Source: Brachypodium distachyon (Eukaryota; Streptophyta; Magnoliopsida; Poales; Poaceae). From it: a stretch of DNA of 64,000 nucleotides. Location: the NCBI RefSeq assembly GCF_000005505.3, contig NC_016134.3, positions 38,068,150 to 38,132,149 of the forward strand. The letters run 5' to 3'. Made by a program: the position numbers and the translations under genes. The notes under the pieces are model-generated. The model had not been told where the DNA came from. It did not search any database and saw only the letters and a program-made list of their open reading frames with translations. Shown here piece by piece: positions 59,256 through 64,000 of the stretch (position 1 is its first letter; each line of letters begins with the position of its first letter).

Positions 59256-60370
59256 GGAGGCCGTCGAGACGGCTGGACCACCATAGTGGCCCTGCCGCCG
59301 GCATGGCCGCTGGCGTTGCGACGGTGGCTTCCGGAACGTCAGCTCGGCAACATCTAAACTGCCTATGCCCGATGCATGTATCGAGTGCCCGTGTCTTCTC
59401 CTGTTCTCCATCCATGTGAACCTGGTTGGTGCTGCTAGGCATGCGTGCTCTGGTGCAAAGTTCGCCGCCATGGGCGCGTTGTCTGCTGCGTAGCCCTCGT
59501 GGTCGATCTGCACCTCCGGAACACAGCTGGTAGATAGAGAACCCTACCTGCGCCTGGCGGCCTCGTCGGCCTTTTCATGTTCAACCGGACCTGCGCCTGG
59601 TCCTCCTTGGCGTCAACAACGGCGTGACGGTGATCACCACCACGTCGCAAGGTGGTCGTGTAATCACCCCGCCAAGCTCTAGAGAGAACGGCCCCTGCCT
59701 ATATCTCCATGGCAGGTGTCGCATGTGTACAACCCCTCGTGGTCGGCGCGCCGGCGAGCGGCACTGGTGCTACCTCTCTCACTTCGCTGCTCCTTGATCT
59801 GTTCACCTTGGGTGCGTCGTGGCCCTCGCCGCCGCGTGGGGTGCGTATTGTGCCGCCGTGCGTCTGGCCTCAGGCTTCCGATCTGCTGGACCTGTTCGCC
59901 TAGGATGCTCGGGGATCTGTTCACCTTAGGCGTGTTCAAGCGCTGTCCCGCGCCTGGCCTTCTGGATCAATTTCCTGTTGGCTCCCGGTACCTGTTCGTG
60001 ATCGGCGCGTCGTCCGCTGCCCGCCGGTGTCTAGGGGCCTGTCTTCCGCCTTCCCAGATCGATACTGGTCTTGCTTATATAGGGAGCCGGGCAGGGCATC
60101 GCGCGTACGTGCTGCACGCGGCCGCTCGGCCTCCTGATTTTCTGGTTCAGTTTGGTCCGATAAGATAGAGACCGATATGGTCGTTTGAATCATCATTATC
60201 TCTTTGGGTTGCTTATCCGTATAGAGCTGAAGTGCTCGCTTCGATCACCACATGGACGCACAGCTAGTTGTGTAGACGGGTGCACCACATGATCGATCAA
60301 CCATCAAATCAGCTCGTATATATATGTTGTATGCATGTGCAAGCAAATAACCAGCCCTTGTGCATGCTAC

Positions 60371-63300
60371 CAGTGGCGGAACTAGCAACTCAAAAAGCCT
60401 GGGGCTACTCGTAACCGGTCATGAGAAAAACCTGATACCATCTACGCATACGTGTTCAACTCAAAGTACATTACAAATTCATAATGAGACTGAAACATGG
60501 ATACTTACATCGATACAAAACATGTCACCGTGGGGCTAATTAATGAAGAGTTGCTTCATTTCAGCCAACCATATCTTCATCAGCAACACTAGAAGGACCT
60601 GGAGCTGTAAAGATAAATTCAATTATTTAAATAAGGCCAAATGGTTAAGTCTATTATTCATAGAATTTTGCAAAATAAAAAACATGACTTACCATCAACA
60701 TTACGAACGCGAACTGAACGAGGTAGTAACCCCTTACGTTTTCTCATTTTCTGATAACATTCTATAATCTTAAGATCTTCAATGGTTGCAAACACATCAC
60801 GCTCAATGTAGCAAACGAGACTATGATTCACCCATTCGCCATTCATCTTATTCCGCAATTCAGTTTTGACAATACTCATAGCTAGAAAGCTCTTTCTACC
60901 GTGGCTGTTGCCACGGGCAAAATCAAAGCCAATTCAATGAGACGAAATACCAATGCATAAGTTGTGTGTCTATCTGTTTGTAGCATCTTCACAGCAAGCT
61001 TGCCAAGGTCCACACAAGTTACAAAATCTAGATCTTCTCTCACATCAGCAATAAAGCACCCAAGTTGGTTCCTAAGAAGTGTGCATTATATTCTGAGAAA
61101 TCAGCATCATAAATCTGAGCAAGTTCAACTAGCCTATCTTAATCATAGTTGGCAAAAGAATTCCTTGGCTCAAGACAAGCAATGCATCTCAATAGATGAG
61201 TAGATCTTTCAGCAAAGCGATTGTTTAACTCAACAATAATCTGATCAAGCACCACATTAAATATCTCATGATTGAAGTAATGCAAGTAAGTTACCAATTG
61301 GCCACCACGACCTCTGGAATGACCACCAATAACTAATGTATCCATCATATCTGGCACAATGATGTTATGTTTGAGGCAAAATGTCTTTACTTCGTCAAAG
61401 AACTCATCCCAACCATGTTCCTTATGTCATTAATTTTCTGCAGTGTGGTCACAATCAATCCCACGGCACGAACGATGTTTTGATTCTTCCTTTGCAAGCA
61501 CTGTGATAGGTCATTAGTTTTTCCAAGTAACTTGATCATAAGATGCATTATAAATACAAATTCAAAGCTCTCCATATGACGTAACAAGCCTCGTGAAGTG
61601 GTTTTTTGTGATGTGCTAGTGGCATCATCACATATATTCTCTAGTACCTCTAGGACCGCATTCCACATGCCCTGAAGGCGGCACAAGGTTTTGTGATGTG
61701 AGCCCCACCTAGTATCCCCAGGTCTTGCAAGGTTAGTTTATTGGTTTCTATCTCTTCCTGTAAATATTTGACCGGTTTCCAACTTCTCGACAAGATTTTC
61801 ATGGTGTGCTTGGGCCAACTGATCATGCCTCTTACAAGAACCATTAACACTATTGACAATGAGGGAGGTGTAGCTAAAGAAATCCAAAACAGAGGGACAA
61901 CACTTGGCAACTGAAACAACCACTAACTGCAATTGATGGGCAAAACAGTGTATATAAAAAGCATAAGGATTCTCATCTAATACCCTTCTTTGCAGCCCAT
62001 GGAATTCTCCTCTCATGTTTGATGCTCCATCATATCCTTGTCCCCGAATTCTATGGATAGATAAACCATGTTTAAGAAGCGGGGCATCCAAGGCTACCTT
62101 CAATGAAGCTGATGTCGTGTCTTTAATTGCAAGAAATCTCTCAATTACTTCTCCTTGGTTGTTCATATACCTATATGTGACAAACACATAGTTAGTAATT
62201 TATACGTGCATATTTCACAAATAAAATAAAATGGCAAATGCAAGTGTTGTTCAGGAGGTACAAACCTTAAAGCCACAGCCATTTGCTCCTTAATAGATGC
62301 ATCTCGTGCCTCGTCAACAAGGATAGCAAATTTTTTATCCCCAATATCCTTCACAATGGCCTTAGTGGTCTCTTCTCCACAGGCTTTGCACAAATGCTTC
62401 TGTATTTTTGGAGAGGTCAACAAATTATTTCCAGACGCATAATTCAACAACTTGCTAGCATTTGCATCCTTCTCTTTGTACCAGTGCACCATCTCTAAAA
62501 AGTTTCCCCTATTCTTTGAAATAGCAGACTCATCATGCCCACGGAAAGCAAGAGCTTGCAATAAAAGAAATCTTACAACACTTAACATAATAGTTAAATG
62601 ACCCAAATATTCTTCCTCTTTCTTCTTGTCTGAACCAGCCCATACTTGTTCCACATTTTGCCTAGGATTTTGAAAAGCTCGACAATCTCTCCTAGCTTTA
62701 TTATGAACACTTCCGACATCACCCACATGAGTATCAAAAGATGTAATAGCATTCTTCGAATTTTTAAAACCGTTTTTTGTACATGCCTCAATCCCAAAGT
62801 TTTCAGCTCTAGGTTGCTTAAAGAGAAAACAATAAAAACAGAAGGCAGCTGTCAACACTATATTCCAGCCAATCATGTTTGTCAAACCACTCTTCACGAA
62901 AGCTTCTCATTTGATTACCAAATGGTGTCCGTAAATAATTATGACCTGTTGGTTTGCATCTTCCCATGGCCAAATACTCCCTTCAAGCAGCATCCCTAAC
63001 ATCGGGATGCAACTTCTCAATCGGTTTTCGCAATCCAGGATCGTGTTCAATGTCATCCGGATTAAGGTCCACATGTGGTTCGTTTTGCTGTGGTTCAAGA
63101 GGTGGTTGATTGCTGTTGGATACCGGTGCAAACCAAGAGGAGATTTTTCTATTCCTGTTCATCTTGGTGTTCTGATTTTAAGGAGCACAAAATTGACAAC
63201 TATTACCAATCAATTGAGCAAGAAAATCAGATACTGCAGATTTATTCAGAGATCAAATTTCAATACCTGATTTGTAGCCCCTGCCAGGCCCCTGCGAAGC

Positions 63301-63628
63301 AAGGAACGGGAGAAGCGGCGGCAAGGGTTTTGCTATTCCCTGTCGTGCGATCGGAACCGAAAGGGTAGGTAAGGAACAGTAGTCGCAGGCGGAACGAGGC
63401 TGAACGTGCGATTCCCTGATTGATCGATAGCTTCTCCCGTCGACTCCTCCGCTCAATGGGCTGCGTGTACGTGGTGGAAACTCAGGCTTAACTGGACCTG
63501 GGCCTGGACGCCTGGGGCTACTCTTTGGTGGGCTAGAAAATTACAAAATTTTACTATGGGCTATAACTACGAGATGGGCCACGCCTGGGGCTGCAGCCCC
63601 AGTTGCCCCAGACGTGATTCCGCCCCTG
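60371..63628 (-). mobile_element. hAT transposon, complete ends, decayed
   Basis: The left end CAGTGGCGGAACTAGC and right end (reverse complement CAGGGGCGGAATCACG) are terminal inverted repeats starting CAG, as in hAT elements. The 8-bp flanks are CATGCTAC (60363-60370) and CATGCTAG (63629-63636), a 7/8 match. Length 3258 bp with one transposase gene. Subterminal GCCTGGGGCT motifs occur near both ends. Confidence 0.92.
60561..63162 (-). pseudogene. hAT transposase, ZMYM1-like (DUF4371 plus hAT dimerisation domain)
   Basis: Minus-strand reading starts MNRNRKISSWFAPVSNSNQP near 63162. A TGA stop follows within HPDVRDAA*REYLAMG and a short lesion near GWNIVLTAAF. The TTF-type/DUF4371 part continues (CFYCFLFKQPRAENFG, then FLLLQALAFRGHDES, then KFAILVDEARDASIKEQM). 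After an intron near 62165-62275 comes RGQGYDGASNMRGEFHGLQ, then AFYIHCFAHQLQLVV and, after a stop near 61740, DTRWGSHHKTLCRLQ-like sequence. The C-terminal hAT dimerisation region includes MSIVKTELRNKMNGEWVNHS at about 60879. A plausible terminal exon (60561-60604) ends EDMVG. Several stops and frameshifts make it inactive. Confidence 0.88.
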
Positions 63629-63636
63629 CATGCTAG

Positions 63637-64000
63637 CAATCATTCTGGGCTTGATGCTAGCCATTAGCCAAGCTCCACGATACACCAGCTGACAACTATT
63701 TTAAACATGTGTCATGCATTTCAATATTTTTTCCTTTCGCGTTTGACTTAATTTCGCGACGAATTTTGGTACAAAATCTCGTCAAACACTCGGTATAGCA
63801 GGAAGCTTCAAAGTTTGCCAGGAGAGCCCTAATATCAGATAGGATGATGCATGTAGGCCGGAGATCAGAGTGGTGCAGTCAGATTCCCACCCCATATGGT
63901 CATGCGTCGGACGATTTATGGGGCCAGAAAGTAGAAAGGGAGCAAGAAATTATAGCAACGATGAAGAGGAGCAAATGGAGACAAGGCAAGATGTCTTTAT
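63637..64000. other. Right edge; no gene seen
   Basis: Short sequence with no supported reading frame or repeat. Confidence 0.5.

Larger units (their letters stand above)
57500..60190. repeat. GC-rich block built of several tandem repeats, origin unknown
   Basis: Holds the 97-bp array at 58019-58495, an 86-bp duplication at 58711, duplicated GCGGACGTGCGGGGCGACTA units at 59090-59255, and related segments with GGTGGTCGTG at about 58908 and 59654. Open frames appear on both strands but the unit lengths are not multiples of three, and no domain is recognisable. A TATA-like CTTATATAGGGAGCC lies at about 60073. Confidence 0.6.

Overview
The window is nuclear DNA from a grass, probably a pooid cereal or Brachypodium-type genome. 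Evidence: short GT-AG introns, GC-rich first exons, Stowaway and Tourist MITEs inside introns, a Ty1/copia element, gypsy-type solo LTRs, and plant-specific gene families. From memory, the order plastid PGI - CURT1-like - CYCD4 - ZHD1 matches a segment of rice chromosome 9; this was not checked by alignment.

Layout. 1-2611 (+): 3' part of a conserved plant gene of unknown function. 3304-9494 (-): 14-exon gene for plastid glucose-6-phosphate isomerase, reconstructed in full (623 aa), with at least five transposon-derived insertions in its introns and one probable GC-AG intron. 11517-14179 (-): five-exon CURT1-like thylakoid membrane protein. 14.7-18.9 kb: MITEs and a decayed PIF/Harbinger transposon with a Myb/SANT-like ORF and a transposase remnant in convergent orientation. 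19053-26171: a Ty1/copia element with LTRs, broken gag and pol, an Arg/Pro-rich ORF before gag, and a duplicated hairpin-forming leader segment. 30574-32349 (+): six-exon D-type cyclin (CYCD4-like) with an LxCxE motif. 37646-38541 and 42396-43162: two solo LTRs of one family in opposite orientation, each with a perfect 5-bp target-site duplication. They bracket a GEM-like GRAM-domain gene (39377-40326, +) and a LINE remnant. 48609-49481 (-): intronless ZF-HD transcription factor (ZHD1-like). 49.5-57.5 kb: gene-free apart from MITEs. 57.5-60.2 kb: GC-rich block built from several tandem repeats, including a 97-bp array. 60371-63628: a decayed but structurally complete hAT transposon with terminal inverted repeats and a near-perfect 8-bp target-site duplication.

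Functionally the host genes are unrelated housekeeping and developmental genes: plastid carbon metabolism, thylakoid shape, G1/S cell-cycle entry, a GRAM-domain protein and a homeodomain regulator. They do not form a pathway. CYCD4 and ZHD neighbours may be a conserved gene pair, since rice appears to carry a paralogous pair on chromosome 8. No CRISPR array, tRNA or rRNA was seen. The least explained structures are the duplicated multi-hairpin leader of the copia element and the 57.5-60.2 kb repeat block.
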